64,000 nucleotides of DNA from Saccharospirillum sp. (GTDB lineage Bacteria > Pseudomonadota > Gammaproteobacteria > Pseudomonadales > Natronospirillaceae): NCBI GenBank assembly GCA_018402545.1, contig JAGYIL010000001.1, forward strand, positions 1,054,001 to 1,118,000, written 5' to 3'. Shown in pieces: positions 36,644-45,641 of the stretch. The notes under the pieces were generated by a model. That model had not been told where the DNA came from, made no database searches, and saw only the letters and a program-made list of their open reading frames with translations. How positions within the stretch are numbered: position 1 is the first letter of the stretch; each line of letters starts with the position of its first letter. Position numbers and translations under genes: made by a program.

Positions 36644-38260
36644 TCACTGTGCGACCTTGTAGAGATTACGGCTGTAGATGTTCTGCTGAACATCTTCGTA
36701 AGGCCAGCCTTTCAGGTCAGGTTTGACCATGATAATCCCGGTGTAGTGGTAAACCGGTGCATTAGGCATGTCTTCTGCGGCCAGTTCTTCCATCTTGGTG
36801 TAGTTGGCGCTCGGGTCAGACATGGTCTGGGCTTCGGCCGCCAGGCGGTCGTATTCTTCAGAGTCGTAATTGGCATCGTTGTAGCCAGAGCCAGACTGCA
36901 TCAGATCGAGGAAGGTGGAGGCTTCGTTGTAGTCACCACACCAGGCACCCCGGGCAATTTCATAGTCGCCTTCGCTGCGGGTTGTCAGGAAGGTGGTCCA
37001 CTCCTGGTTTTCCAGAGTGGCCTCAACGCCGAGTTTTTGCTTCCACATGGCGCTAACGGCAATGGCTACTTTGCGGTGGGCTTCGTCGGTGTTGTAGAGC
37101 AAGGAAGTGCGCAGCGGGTTGTCCGGGCCATAGCCGGCTTCTGCCAGCAATTCGCGGGCACGTTCGTCGCGTTCAGCCTGCGTCCACTGGCCCCACGCTA
37201 CATCCGGGGTGGTAAAGCCAGCGGTCAGTGCAGGTGTGAAGGTGTAAGCCGGGAACTGGCCACCCTGCAGTACGTTGTCGACGACGACGTTCCGGTCGAT
37301 GGCATAAGCGAGGGCTTTGCGAACACGGGCATCATCAAAGGGCGCTACTTCGTTGTTGAACGAATAGTAATAGTTGCACAGGCGCGGGAATACATGAGCT
37401 TCATCCGGACGCTCGGCTTCCTGAGCCGGGTATTGACCGGCCGGGATATCTGTCTTGTCCAACTCACCGGCGTCGTAGCGGTTCAGAGCCTGGTTTTCAT
37501 CGTTGATGACCAGAGTGACGACCTTGTCCATCAGGTTGCTGTCGTTATCCCAGTACAGTTCGTTGCGCTCGCGGACCAGGCGTTCGTTGATAACGTGTTC
37601 GGTCAGTACAAAAGCACCGTTGCCAACCAGGTTGCCGGGCTTGGTCCAGTCGTCACCGTGCTCTTCGATCACCCACTGGGGCGATGGGAAGGTGGTGGCG
37701 TGGGTGACCATCTGGTCGAAGTAGGGCATCGGGCGGGTCAGGTTGACGCGCAGGGTGTGATCGTCAAGCGCTTCAACGCCCAGTTCAGAACCTTCCATCT
37801 CGCCTTCCAGAACTGCATCGACGTTTTCCAGCGCCATCAGGCTCATGTACCAGGCATAGGGAGAGGCCAGTTCAGGGTCTACGGCACGACGCCAGGCGTA
37901 AACAAAGTCGTTCGCGGTGACCGGCTCGCCGTCGGACCATTTGGCGTCATCACGCAGGTAGAACGTCCAGGTCTGGTTGTCGTCTGTTTCCCAGCGTTCG
38001 GCGACGCCCGGTACGATGTTGCCTTCGGGGTCCGAGTTCAGCAGGCCTTCAAAGAGGTCGCGAACAATGTAGGAGCCATCGACGTCTTCAACGACCTGCG
38101 GGTCCAGGGAGGAGGACTCGTCCAGAGCGCGGTAAGTGAATACCTGCTCATCGGCCAGTTGTTCACCGGTAACCGGGTGGGTGTCTTCAGCGAGTACGGG
38201 AGTGCCTGCCAGCGAAGCTGAAACCAGCGCCGCTGCCAGCGTTTTGTGCAGAGTTTTCAT
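36644..38260 (-). CDS. oppA: Oligopeptide-binding protein OppA (soluble periplasmic)
   Basis: From the ATG at 38258-38260, preceded by GAGGG, a 538-residue protein with a signal peptide (MKTLHKTLAAALVSASLAGT...LA) and the family 5 binding-protein fold (WSDGEPVTANDFVYAWRRAV, GNGAFVLTEHV, LRTSLLYNTDEAHRK). It captures oligopeptides for OppBCDF. It closely resembles the upstream lipoprotein copy over the whole mature length. Confidence 0.95.
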   Translation of the reverse strand: MKTLHKTLAAALVSASLAGTPVLAEDTHPVTGEQLADEQVFTYRALDESSSLDPQVVEDVDGSYIVRDLFEGLLNSDPEGNIVPGVAERWETDDNQTWTFYLRDDAKWSDGEPVTANDFVYAWRRAVDPELASPYAWYMSLMALENVDAVLEGEMEGSELGVEALDDHTLRVNLTRPMPYFDQMVTHATTFPSPQWVIEEHGDDWTKPGNLVGNGAFVLTEHVINERLVRERNELYWDNDSNLMDKVVTLVINDENQALNRYDAGELDKTDIPAGQYPAQEAERPDEAHVFPRLCNYYYSFNNEVAPFDDARVRKALAYAIDRNVVVDNVLQGGQFPAYTFTPALTAGFTTPDVAWGQWTQAERDERARELLAEAGYGPDNPLRTSLLYNTDEAHRKVAIAVSAMWKQKLGVEATLENQEWTTFLTTRSEGDYEIARGAWCGDYNEASTFLDLMQSGSGYNDANYDSEEYDRLAAEAQTMSDPSANYTKMEELAAEDMPNAPVYHYTGIIMVKPDLKGWPYEDVQQNIYSRNLYKVAQ

Positions 38261-38614
38261 GATTAACCCTCTTATGAATCGTTCTATTTTTTTAGTAGAT
38301 GACATATGACAAGCCAGTGCCCGGGTAGGGATGGCTCACAACAGTGTCTGTTTCCAGGTCTTTCCTGATGCGAAACAAGGCATGTAAACTTTCACATCCT
38401 GCAACAAACATCAATCAGTGCGCCAAAAAAAATGACTGTATGGTTCACTTTACTGCCGAATCTGTGACACAGCCTTGGGAATGGGTGTTCTGAAGGGGGT
38501 TTATCGACGCTGGGTTATGAAATTCCAGGCCGTGGAACGAAGTTAGAACCAAAGTTCGAAAAGGTGAAAAGCCGGGGCTGGGCCCCGGCGGTTAGCAAGT
38601 CGGCGGTTTACGAC
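38261..38614. other. Intergenic region between the two oppA genes (354 bp)
   Basis: It contains the terminator of the upstream oppA copy (38571-38589) and the probable promoter region of the second oppA. The A/T-rich part near 38281-38310 has no confident -35/-10 pair. No gene or repeat is seen. Confidence 0.6.
38571..38589 (-). terminator. Terminator after the lipoprotein oppA copy
   Basis: GCCGGGGC-TGG-GCCCCGGC is a perfect 8-bp stem; on the minus strand it is followed by TTTTCACCTTTT. It would end or reduce transcription from the oppA copy upstream. Confidence 0.8.
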
Positions 38615-40315
38615 TTAGTTGGCAACTTTATAGAGGTTGCGGCTATAAATGTTTTGCTGAATATCATCGAAGGGCCAGCCTTTGACATCCGGCTTGAGCA
38701 TGATTACCTCGGTGTAGTGGTAGACCGGTGCATTGGGCATATCTGCAGCAATCAGTTCTTCCATGGCGGTATATTGGGCGCCAGGGTCCAGTTCTGTCTG
38801 GGCTTCGACCGCCAACCGGTCATATTCATCCGATGCATAGCCCGCATCGTTGTAGCCCGAGCCAGATTGCATCAGGTCGAGGAAGGTGGAGGCTTCGTTG
38901 TAATCGCCACACCAGGCGCCACGGGCGATCTCGAAATCGCCTTCGCTGCGCGTGGTCAGGAAGGTGGTCCATTCCTGGTTTTCAAGAGAGGCGTTTACGC
39001 CCAGCTTTTCCTGCCACATGCTACTGACGGCGATGGCCACTTTACGGTGGGCTTCATCGGTGTTGTACAGCAGGCTGGTCTCCAGGGGGTTTTCCGGGCC
39101 ATAACCGGCTTCTGCCAGCAACTCAACGGCACGGGCATCCCGCTCTTCCTGGGTCCACTGACCCCATTCCACCTCGGGTGTGGTAAAGCCAGCCGTCAGT
39201 GCCGGGGTAAAGGTGTAGGCCGGGTATTGGCCGCCCTGCAGTACATTGTTAACGATCACATTGCGGTCGATGGCGTAAGACAGAGCCTGGCGCACGCGCG
39301 GATCGTCGAACGGCTCAACTTCGTTATTGAAAATGTAGTAATAGTTGCACAGCTGCGGGAAGACGTGAGCTTCATCCGGGTACTCGGATTCAAGGCGCGG
39401 ATACTGGCCGGCCGGAACATCGGTTTTATCGAGCTCGCCCGCGTCATAGCGGTTCAGCGCCTGGTTCTCATCGTTGATGACCAGGGTGACGACGCGGTCC
39501 ATCAGGTTATTCTCGTTGTCCCAGTAGCGTTCGTTGCGTTCGCGCACCAGCCGTTCATTGACCACATGCTCAGTCAGTACGAAGGCGCCGTTGCCGACCA
39601 GATTGCCGGGTTTGGTCCAGTCATCACCGTGTTCCTCGATGACCCATTGCGGGGCGGGGAAGGTCGTGCCGTGAACCACCATTTGTGCGAAATAGGGCAG
39701 AGGCCGGCTGAGACTGACACGCAAGGTGGATTCGTCGATCGCTTCTACGCCCAGTTCAGACGGGGGTAACTCGCCTTCGAGAATGGCTTCAACGTTTTCC
39801 AGCGCCATCAGGCTCATGAACCAGGCATAGGGTGATGCCAGGTCCGGGTCGACTGCGCGACGCCAGGCGTAGACGAAGTCGTTCGCGGTGACCGGTTCGC
39901 CGTCGGACCATGTCGCGTTATCGCGCAGGTGGAAGGTCCAGGTCTGGTTGTCTTCGGTCTCGTAGCGTTCGGCAACACCCGGAATCAACTCGCCTTGCTC
40001 ATTGGAGTTGAGCAGGCCTTCGAACAAATCCCTTACGATGTAGGAGCCATCCACATCTTCGACCAATTGGGGGTCCAGAGAAGAAGATTCATCGAGCGCG
40101 CGGTAAGTAAACACTTGCTCTTCGGCCAGGGGTTCACCGGTAACCGGGTGGGCCTTACCGAAGGAAGCCTGGCTTTGCGACGATTCGGCCGGTTCGCTGG
40201 ATGAAGATTGAGACGTCGTGTCTTCCGGGCCCTGTGAACAACCGGCCAGCGTGACGCCAGTGATGAGGGTGGCGGCCAGAGTCAGGCGCCAGTCCATTGC
40301 GATGGGTTTTGTCAT
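38615..40315 (-). CDS. Oligopeptide-binding lipoprotein, OppA paralog
   Basis: A 566-residue OppA paralog with a lipoprotein signal (lipobox LAGCSQG, C26) and a Ser/Gln/Glu-rich linker (about 30-55) before the family 5 fold. Unlike the neighbouring soluble OppA it should be anchored to a membrane. Very long stretches are the same or nearly so in the two proteins (for example EEHGDDWTKPGNLVGNGAFV), indicating tandem duplication. Both copies could feed the single OppBCDF, with different tethering. Confidence 0.93.
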   Translation of the reverse strand: MTKPIAMDWRLTLAATLITGVTLAGCSQGPEDTTSQSSSSEPAESSQSQASFGKAHPVTGEPLAEEQVFTYRALDESSSLDPQLVEDVDGSYIVRDLFEGLLNSNEQGELIPGVAERYETEDNQTWTFHLRDNATWSDGEPVTANDFVYAWRRAVDPDLASPYAWFMSLMALENVEAILEGELPPSELGVEAIDESTLRVSLSRPLPYFAQMVVHGTTFPAPQWVIEEHGDDWTKPGNLVGNGAFVLTEHVVNERLVRERNERYWDNENNLMDRVVTLVINDENQALNRYDAGELDKTDVPAGQYPRLESEYPDEAHVFPQLCNYYYIFNNEVEPFDDPRVRQALSYAIDRNVIVNNVLQGGQYPAYTFTPALTAGFTTPEVEWGQWTQEERDARAVELLAEAGYGPENPLETSLLYNTDEAHRKVAIAVSSMWQEKLGVNASLENQEWTTFLTTRSEGDFEIARGAWCGDYNEASTFLDLMQSGSGYNDAGYASDEYDRLAVEAQTELDPGAQYTAMEELIAADMPNAPVYHYTEVIMLKPDVKGWPFDDIQQNIYSRNLYKVAN

Positions 40316-40543
40316 GGGTATTCTCCCTGTGTGAGTAATGCCGTCTGTATCTGATCAACCCACAGGTATCCTGCCAGCCTGGGTGGATGGCAGGTTAATA
40401 AACCTGGCGTATTGGGATCAGACAGCGAGCGGCGCAGAAACTGTCACAGAGGCGAGCAAACTTCAACGAGCTATACGATAAAACGCTATACATTACGCAA
40501 TGCTGTTAGTAGCAGGGTTAAAAACTGGGATCAGTTCACACTG

Positions 40544-40945
40544 TTAGCCGTGTTCAGCTTCCATCACTTCAATCAGGTTGCTCAGTTCCCGTTGCAGGGC
40601 CGCATCGTCGCCCAGGTTGACTTCGACCAGCCGGCGCAAGTGAGACGCGGTGTCGACATCCATAGACAGTATGTTCAGGCCACAGGCGTGGCGTTCAGCG
40701 TGGTAATAGGAGACTTCGACTTCCATGGTCAGCACGACGTCGCTCTGGTCTAGCTGGACGACAAGCTGCCCGGTGCCGTTAACCCCGGGAATATGGCCGG
40801 TATCACCAAGAACGACCAGAGCCCCTTTCAGGCTGATGTCGCGTAAAATGCCGGGGTAGAGGTCGGGTTGGGCCGGGTCACCCAGTCGCAATTCGATGCG
40901 GGCATTGAACTCGATGCGTTGAAAGCGTCTATGGTTGTCGGACAT
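40544..40945 (-). CDS. PilZ-domain protein
   Basis: A 133-residue single PilZ domain with both c-di-GMP-binding motifs: RRFQR near the N terminus (RxxxR, residues 6-10) and DISLKGALV (D/N-x-S-x-x-G). It should bind c-di-GMP and act as an effector, possibly in motility or surface behaviour. Two diguanylate cyclases occur in this window. ATG 40945 is preferred over a TTG one codon earlier. Confidence 0.88.
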   Translation of the reverse strand: MSDNHRRFQRIEFNARIELRLGDPAQPDLYPGILRDISLKGALVVLGDTGHIPGVNGTGQLVVQLDQSDVVLTMEVEVSYYHAERHACGLNILSMDVDTASHLRRLVEVNLGDDAALQRELSNLIEVMEAEHG

Positions 40946-41073
40946 CAAAGTCTCCAGGTGACAGGACCTTTTCGGTTATCGGCTGAGGCAGCTAAAAGTA
41001 AATGGGTGATCAGCCCCCATTGAATTCACTATAGTTGGCGCTCATTTAGGGTGCAATCATTAAGGAGAGCTCC

Positions 41074-41694
41074 ATGGCCAGATCCACTGAACTGCCCGCC
41101 GCCAGCGCTGCGCTGCCCGGACGGGAAACGCCGTTGCCGGTCGACTTCCAACATGCGGTATTCGATATCGACATGCGTGACACACCCGAAAGTTGCGAGG
41201 AAATCATACTCGCCATGGGCTGTTTCTGGGGGGCTGAACGCCATTTCTGGACCCTGCCCGGCGTTCGTAACACGGCCGTCGGTTACGCGGGCGGCCTGAC
41301 GCCGAACCCGACCTATGAAGAAGTCTGCTCGGGCCTGACCGGTCACACCGAAGCGGTACGAGTAGTGTATGACCCGGGTCAGATATCGCTGGCCACGTTG
41401 CTGAAGTCGTTCTGGGAAGCTCACGATCCAACTCAGGGAATGCGTCAGGGCAATGACATCGGCACTCAGTACCGCTCGGCGATTTACGGTTCGGACGAGC
41501 AGCTCGCGGTGGCTGAGCAGACTCGAAACGCCTTTGAGAAGGCACTGCAAGCTCAGGGTAAAGGCACTATCACCACTGAAATTGGCCCAAAACCCACGTT
41601 CTATTTTGCCGAGACATACCACCAGCAGTACTTGCTGAAAAACCCGAACGGCTATTGTGGCCTCAAAGGCACCGGCGCAGTCTGCCCGCTGTAA
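41074..41694 (+). CDS. msrA: Peptide methionine sulfoxide reductase MsrA
   Basis: A 206-residue MsrA with catalytic cysteine in MGCFWGAE (C50), [24 protein letters not shown] and the C-terminal recycling cysteines in [13 protein letters not shown] (C195, C204). It reduces the S isomer of methionine sulfoxide using thioredoxin. The E. coli-like N-terminal extension is present. It is monocistronic. Confidence 0.96.
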   Translation: MARSTELPAASAALPGRETPLPVDFQHAVFDIDMRDTPESCEEIILAMGCFWGAERHFWTLPGVRNTAVGYAGGLTPNPTYEEVCSGLTGHTEAVRVVYDPGQISLATLLKSFWEAHDPTQGMRQGNDIGTQYRSAIYGSDEQLAVAEQTRNAFEKALQAQGKGTITTEIGPKPTFYFAETYHQQYLLKNPNGYCGLKGTGAVCPL

Positions 41695-41715
41695 AGGCTG
41701 GTTAGACGGAACCCC

Positions 41716-42822
41716 TCAGAGCTGACTCAGCCTGACGCAAGCCTTTGTCAGTTGTGCTTCATCGTAAAAGGCGAAGCACAACCGCATCGCGCTGGCCTGG
41801 TCGGGCGAGTCTGAAAACTTGCTCCCGGGCTGATAGCCCACACCCGCCTTGTGAGCCCGGGGCAGCAAGGCTTCCGTATTGGCCCCGTTGCGCCAGTGCG
41901 TCCAGATAAAATACCCGCCTTCAGGCGCCTTCCACGCCAGCCGATCCCCCAGATGTTCCTCAAGCCCCTGCACCAGCGTTGCCAGGCGCTGTCGATAAAC
42001 CTCTGTCAGTCGCGCCAGGTGCTGATCGAAACGACCATCTTCCAGCAGGGGCCTGACCAGGCTGGACGTCACCGGCGCCAGGCCACCGCCGCTCGCCAGC
42101 AGTGCGCTGCCTGTCAGGCGCGTCAGCATCCCCGGCTGCCCCTGAATCCAACCGAGGCGCAGGCCGGGCGCCAGCAGTTTGGAAAAGGAGCCAATCGACA
42201 ACACCGGCGCCCGCTCGTCGAGGCTGGCCAGTGGATCGGGCGGCGGCTTGGCATAATGCAGATACTGATAAACCTCATCGGCGACCACCGGGCAAGCGGT
42301 ATCCCGCGCGAGCGCGACCAGTTGCGCCCGGCGTTCGGCACTTTGGGTAATTCCGGTCGGGTTGTGAAAGGTCGGAACCGTGTAAAAGAAGGCGGGCTTG
42401 TGCTGCTCGATCAGTGCGGCCAGCTCCAGAATATCGACACCGTCGTCATCCATCGGTACCGCAACGGCAGTAAGACCGTGCTCGGCCAGTTGTCTTCGGG
42501 CGATGAAATAGGTGGGGTCTTCCACCAGAACCGTATCACCGGGTTGGCAGAAACGGGTGCAGATCATGTCGAGCGCGTTGGAGGAGCCGGTGGTCACCAT
42601 GAGGTTATCGGGGCTCGCAGGCTGACTCTGGCGCTGGTTTAGCCAGTTTGCCAGTGCACTGCGAAAACGTTCGTCGCCTGCTTCGGTTCCATAGGCCAGA
42701 ACGGATGCATCAACGCTGGCCTGCTTAAACAGGTCTGCTGGTAACAGGGCCGGATCGGGTTGGCCAATGCCAAGATCAATCCGATCGGCAGGAGGCGTCA
42801 GTTGTGCGGTTTGCCAGGTCAT
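41716..42822 (-). CDS. PLP-dependent aminotransferase (class I/II, 2-aminoadipate/MocR-like)
   Basis: A 368-residue fold type I aminotransferase with the substrate-side start DLGIGQPDPALLP, YTVPTFHNPTG, DEVYQYL and the Schiff-base lysine in IGSFSKLLAPGLRLGWI. The pattern matches the LysN/KAT II group of 2-aminoadipate or aromatic aminotransferases. There is no helix-turn-helix, so it is not a MocR regulator. Substrate is unknown. It is convergent with msrA. Confidence 0.82.
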   Translation of the reverse strand: MTWQTAQLTPPADRIDLGIGQPDPALLPADLFKQASVDASVLAYGTEAGDERFRSALANWLNQRQSQPASPDNLMVTTGSSNALDMICTRFCQPGDTVLVEDPTYFIARRQLAEHGLTAVAVPMDDDGVDILELAALIEQHKPAFFYTVPTFHNPTGITQSAERRAQLVALARDTACPVVADEVYQYLHYAKPPPDPLASLDERAPVLSIGSFSKLLAPGLRLGWIQGQPGMLTRLTGSALLASGGGLAPVTSSLVRPLLEDGRFDQHLARLTEVYRQRLATLVQGLEEHLGDRLAWKAPEGGYFIWTHWRNGANTEALLPRAHKAGVGYQPGSKFSDSPDQASAMRLCFAFYDEAQLTKACVRLSQL

Positions 42823-42914
42823 GAAGCGAACTCATCTGATTGCCAGGGGTGCACCCAGTCTGACGGCTATAGGCGAAGGCTTCAAATTGGTTTAACTAGG
42901 TTTGCAACATACTA

Positions 42915-43042
42915 GCGTCGGGTGGCACGGCTGCTTTTGCGGGGGTATCTGAGGCATGGATGCCGAAGTTAAGCCAACAGGGCGGTCCGACGCGTCGGTG
43001 TTTTCACGGCGCCCCCGCAAGAGCAGCCGTGTCATCCGTCGC
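42915..43042. repeat. Dispersed palindromic element, copy 5 (reverse orientation)
   Basis: Arms 42915-42945 and 43012-43042 pair over 31 positions with 5 mismatches; the best block is CACGGCTGCT-N-TTGCGGGGG. The core contains GGCATGGATGCC (inner hairpin), GCGGTCCGACGCGTCGG and TTTTCACGG. Read on the minus strand this follows the order of the 28, 32 and 58 kb copies. It lies between two minus-strand genes. Confidence 0.7.
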
Positions 43043-43086
43043 GGGCCCATGACAATGTAGTAAATTTAACCCCCGGAACTCGGTTG

Positions 43087-44289
43087 TTAAGAGGCTTCGG
43101 CCTCTTCTGAAGGGGCCGGGTGGTTGGCCAGTGACAAACCACTCAGGGTTGCCAGCAGGGAGCAGACAAACATGGCCAGGGCGATGCGCTGAATGGAACC
43201 ATCAACGATCCATGTAGAGGCCGTACTGACGGTACCGGCCACAATGAACTGGGAGGCGCCGATCAAGGCGCTGGCGGTGCCGCTGAGCCGGCCAAAGTGT
43301 TCGAGATAGGCCGATTGGTTATTGGGGGCAATGGCACCGATGGTGCCACCGACCAGTATCATCATCGGCAGGAAAGCCCAGAGACTCTGGCTATTGATGC
43401 CCAGAAACAGATTCATCAGTAACAAGGCACCGGCCTGAGTGACCAGTGCAATTTTCAATAGCAGCACCGGCGAATAGCTGAGCAACAGCCGCCGGTTCAG
43501 CGTGCCCAGTACGCCCATACAGACCACACCCGAGGCGAATGCAATGGAAAACTGGGCATTGTTCAGGCCAAACCACGTCTGGTACATGAAGGAGGCGTGA
43601 GTCACGAACAGCATGACGGTGCTGAATGCCAGCGATTGAATCACCACGTGTCGCCAGGCCATGGGGTGGCGCAGCACCGCCATGTAATTGGTCAGCAATT
43701 TCGACACCGGTTCTTTGGCTTCGGTCTTACGCGGCTGATGGCGCAGCAGTCGGAACCACATCAGCACCCCAACACCGACGGCATAGACCGATAAAAAATA
43801 GAAGATCAGCGGCCAACTGCCGATCCAGAGCAGAATCGAACCGAGCGAGGGGGCAATGGCCGGCGCAATGAACATGATCAGCGCAATCAGCGAAAACAGC
43901 CGGGCCGCATCACGTCCACGGGCGGTGTCCCGCACCAGTGCGGGCACGCTGACGGCAATCCAGCCGCCACCGAAGGCCTGAATCAGCCGCCAGACGATCA
44001 TCCATTGCACGTCGGTACTTTGACCAATGGCAATGGCGCTGACGGCATAGATGCCAAGCCCCGTCAGTAACACCGGCGCCCGGCCGTAGCGGTCCGATAG
44101 CGGCCCGCCGATGATCAGGCCCAGCGCCAGACCGAACACATACAAACTCAGTGTCAGTGATACCTGGTTCTGGCTAACCCCCAGATCATCTGCGATCACC
44201 GGAAAAGCCGGCAAATAGGCGTCAATGGCCAGCGGGCCCAGAGCCATGGTGGCCGCCAGAAGAATGGAAAATTGAAGAGTGGATTTCAT
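43087..44289 (-). CDS. Bcr/CflA-type multidrug efflux MFS transporter
   Basis: A 400-residue MFS protein with 12 predicted membrane helices, the drug:H+ antiporter motif GGPLSDRYGRAPVLLTGL after helix 2 and LGPLAIDAYLPAFPVIADDL at the N terminus. This start pattern is the Bcr/CflA signature. Substrate is unknown. Confidence 0.92.
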   Translation of the reverse strand: MKSTLQFSILLAATMALGPLAIDAYLPAFPVIADDLGVSQNQVSLTLSLYVFGLALGLIIGGPLSDRYGRAPVLLTGLGIYAVSAIAIGQSTDVQWMIVWRLIQAFGGGWIAVSVPALVRDTARGRDAARLFSLIALIMFIAPAIAPSLGSILLWIGSWPLIFYFLSVYAVGVGVLMWFRLLRHQPRKTEAKEPVSKLLTNYMAVLRHPMAWRHVVIQSLAFSTVMLFVTHASFMYQTWFGLNNAQFSIAFASGVVCMGVLGTLNRRLLLSYSPVLLLKIALVTQAGALLLMNLFLGINSQSLWAFLPMMILVGGTIGAIAPNNQSAYLEHFGRLSGTASALIGASQFIVAGTVSTASTWIVDGSIQRIALAMFVCSLLATLSGLSLANHPAPSEEAEAS

Positions 44290-44522
44290 GCGAACCTGTC
44301 TGTTGGGGCTGTGCTGCAGGCAACGCGTTTTGGCTAGCCTGTCGATAAAGATGACCGATCATACAGAATTTACCGGGTTATCGCCGGGGTACTGAGGCAT
44401 TCCGTGTGGGCCGCAGTGTCCAGAACACGCTACACAGATCCGTTTGCTCGACAGGCTCCCTAGCTTGCCAGTGGGTAAACCGGTAATCTCCCCAGCACTC
44501 AAACAGGGTTAGTTGAATCTGA

Positions 44523-45446
44523 ATGTCGACGTCCAGCAGCGCTAAGCCAATTGCCCCGGTCACACCCAAAACCGGCCTTGCTCTGTTGGGAGGCCTGGCC
44601 GTGATTGCCATCTGGTCAGGCTGGCTGGTGCTGTCGCGACTGGGTGTGCAAACCGTGCTGACCCCGGCCGACATTACCCTGTTGCGTTATGTAACAGCGG
44701 CGCTGTGCACGCTGCCCTGGGCGCTGACTTACCCGTGGCGCAGCGTTCGCTGGGGGCGGGCTCTGGTAGTGGCACTGGGCTGTGGTTTTCCCTATACCCT
44801 GCTCAGCTTTTATGGCCTGCAACTGAGCCCGGCGGCGCAGGCGGGTGTGCTGGTGAATGGCAGCTTGCCGGTCATCAGTGGTCTGCTGGCCATCCTGTTG
44901 TTAAAACAGCGTTTTCGGGCCGGTGCCTGGCTGGGCGTTGCGTTGGTCGTGGTTGCCAACGGCCTGATGGTAGGCCCGACGCTGATAAACCACTCGGTTC
45001 CGGTCGGCGGTTTGTTATTGTTGTTTGCTGCTGCCTGGGTCATGTCCATTTACATGACCGCCGTAAAGGCCTGGCAGGTCAGCACTCGCGATATTCTAGT
45101 CTGGGTGCCCTGGATCAACGGCCTGATGTTTATTCCCATCTGGTGGCTGATGCCGCATGTTCTTCCCGAAGCGCCCTTGAACGATGTGCTCTTACAGGTC
45201 GTTTACCAGGGCATCATCGTCAGTGTGTTGGCCTTGTTTCTGCTCGGCTTCGTGATTCGTGAACTGGGGTCGATGACCAGTTCGTTGTTTATGGCCTTTG
45301 TGCCGGCCAGTGCAGCTTTATTGGCGATCCCCGTACTGAACGAATGGCCTGGAACTCTGCAATGGAGTGCGATAGTGCTGTGTACCTTTGGACTGATGAT
45401 TTATGGCCGCAGCCAGCAGCAACAAAACAAAGCTTTAAAAAAGTAA
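44523..45446 (+). CDS. EamA/DMT-family transporter
   Basis: A 307-residue protein with ten predicted membrane helices forming two EamA repeats (IWSGWLVLSRLGVQ; YGLQLSPAAQAGVLVNGSLP; YQGIIVSVLALFLLG). Members export amino acids or other metabolites; substrate is unknown. It is divergent from the Bcr/CflA gene. Confidence 0.9.
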   Translation: MSTSSSAKPIAPVTPKTGLALLGGLAVIAIWSGWLVLSRLGVQTVLTPADITLLRYVTAALCTLPWALTYPWRSVRWGRALVVALGCGFPYTLLSFYGLQLSPAAQAGVLVNGSLPVISGLLAILLLKQRFRAGAWLGVALVVVANGLMVGPTLINHSVPVGGLLLLFAAAWVMSIYMTAVKAWQVSTRDILVWVPWINGLMFIPIWWLMPHVLPEAPLNDVLLQVVYQGIIVSVLALFLLGFVIRELGSMTSSLFMAFVPASAALLAIPVLNEWPGTLQWSAIVLCTFGLMIYGRSQQQQNKALKK

Positions 45447-45531
45447 TTCCCTCCTGGTTTTTTACCCATTGTTTTACGCCCAATGTCTAATGGGCCAAAG
45501 GGGTTTATCAGCGCATAGTTTTCGTACAAAG

Positions 45532-45619
45532 GTTCGGTGGTGAAAACGCGGCGAGTCTGGTCTGCTGGGTAGGCCTACGCGGTAGTCCGCACGACTTCCC
45601 GCCAACACAAAACCCGAAC
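45532..45619. repeat. Worn palindromic element, possible copy 7
   Basis: Arms GTTCGG...GGCGAGTC (45532-45557) and GACTTCCCGCC...CCGAAC (45593-45619) pair only in parts. The centre has TAGGCCTA and GCGG-TAGTCCGC, similar to core fragments of other copies. It lies just upstream of the prpE-like gene. Membership is uncertain. Confidence 0.35.
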
Positions 45620-45641
45620 GCCAAAACAATACGGTGATCAC

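Noticed and set aside
36587-38221. 544-codon open frame antisense to oppA
   Set aside because: It is the mirror of a well-supported OppA gene. A matching antisense frame occurs over the oppA paralog, as expected from shared codon use. It has no family features or start signals.
38564-39769. 401-codon open frame antisense to the oppA paralog
   Set aside because: Same cause as above: codon-bias shadow of a strong gene.
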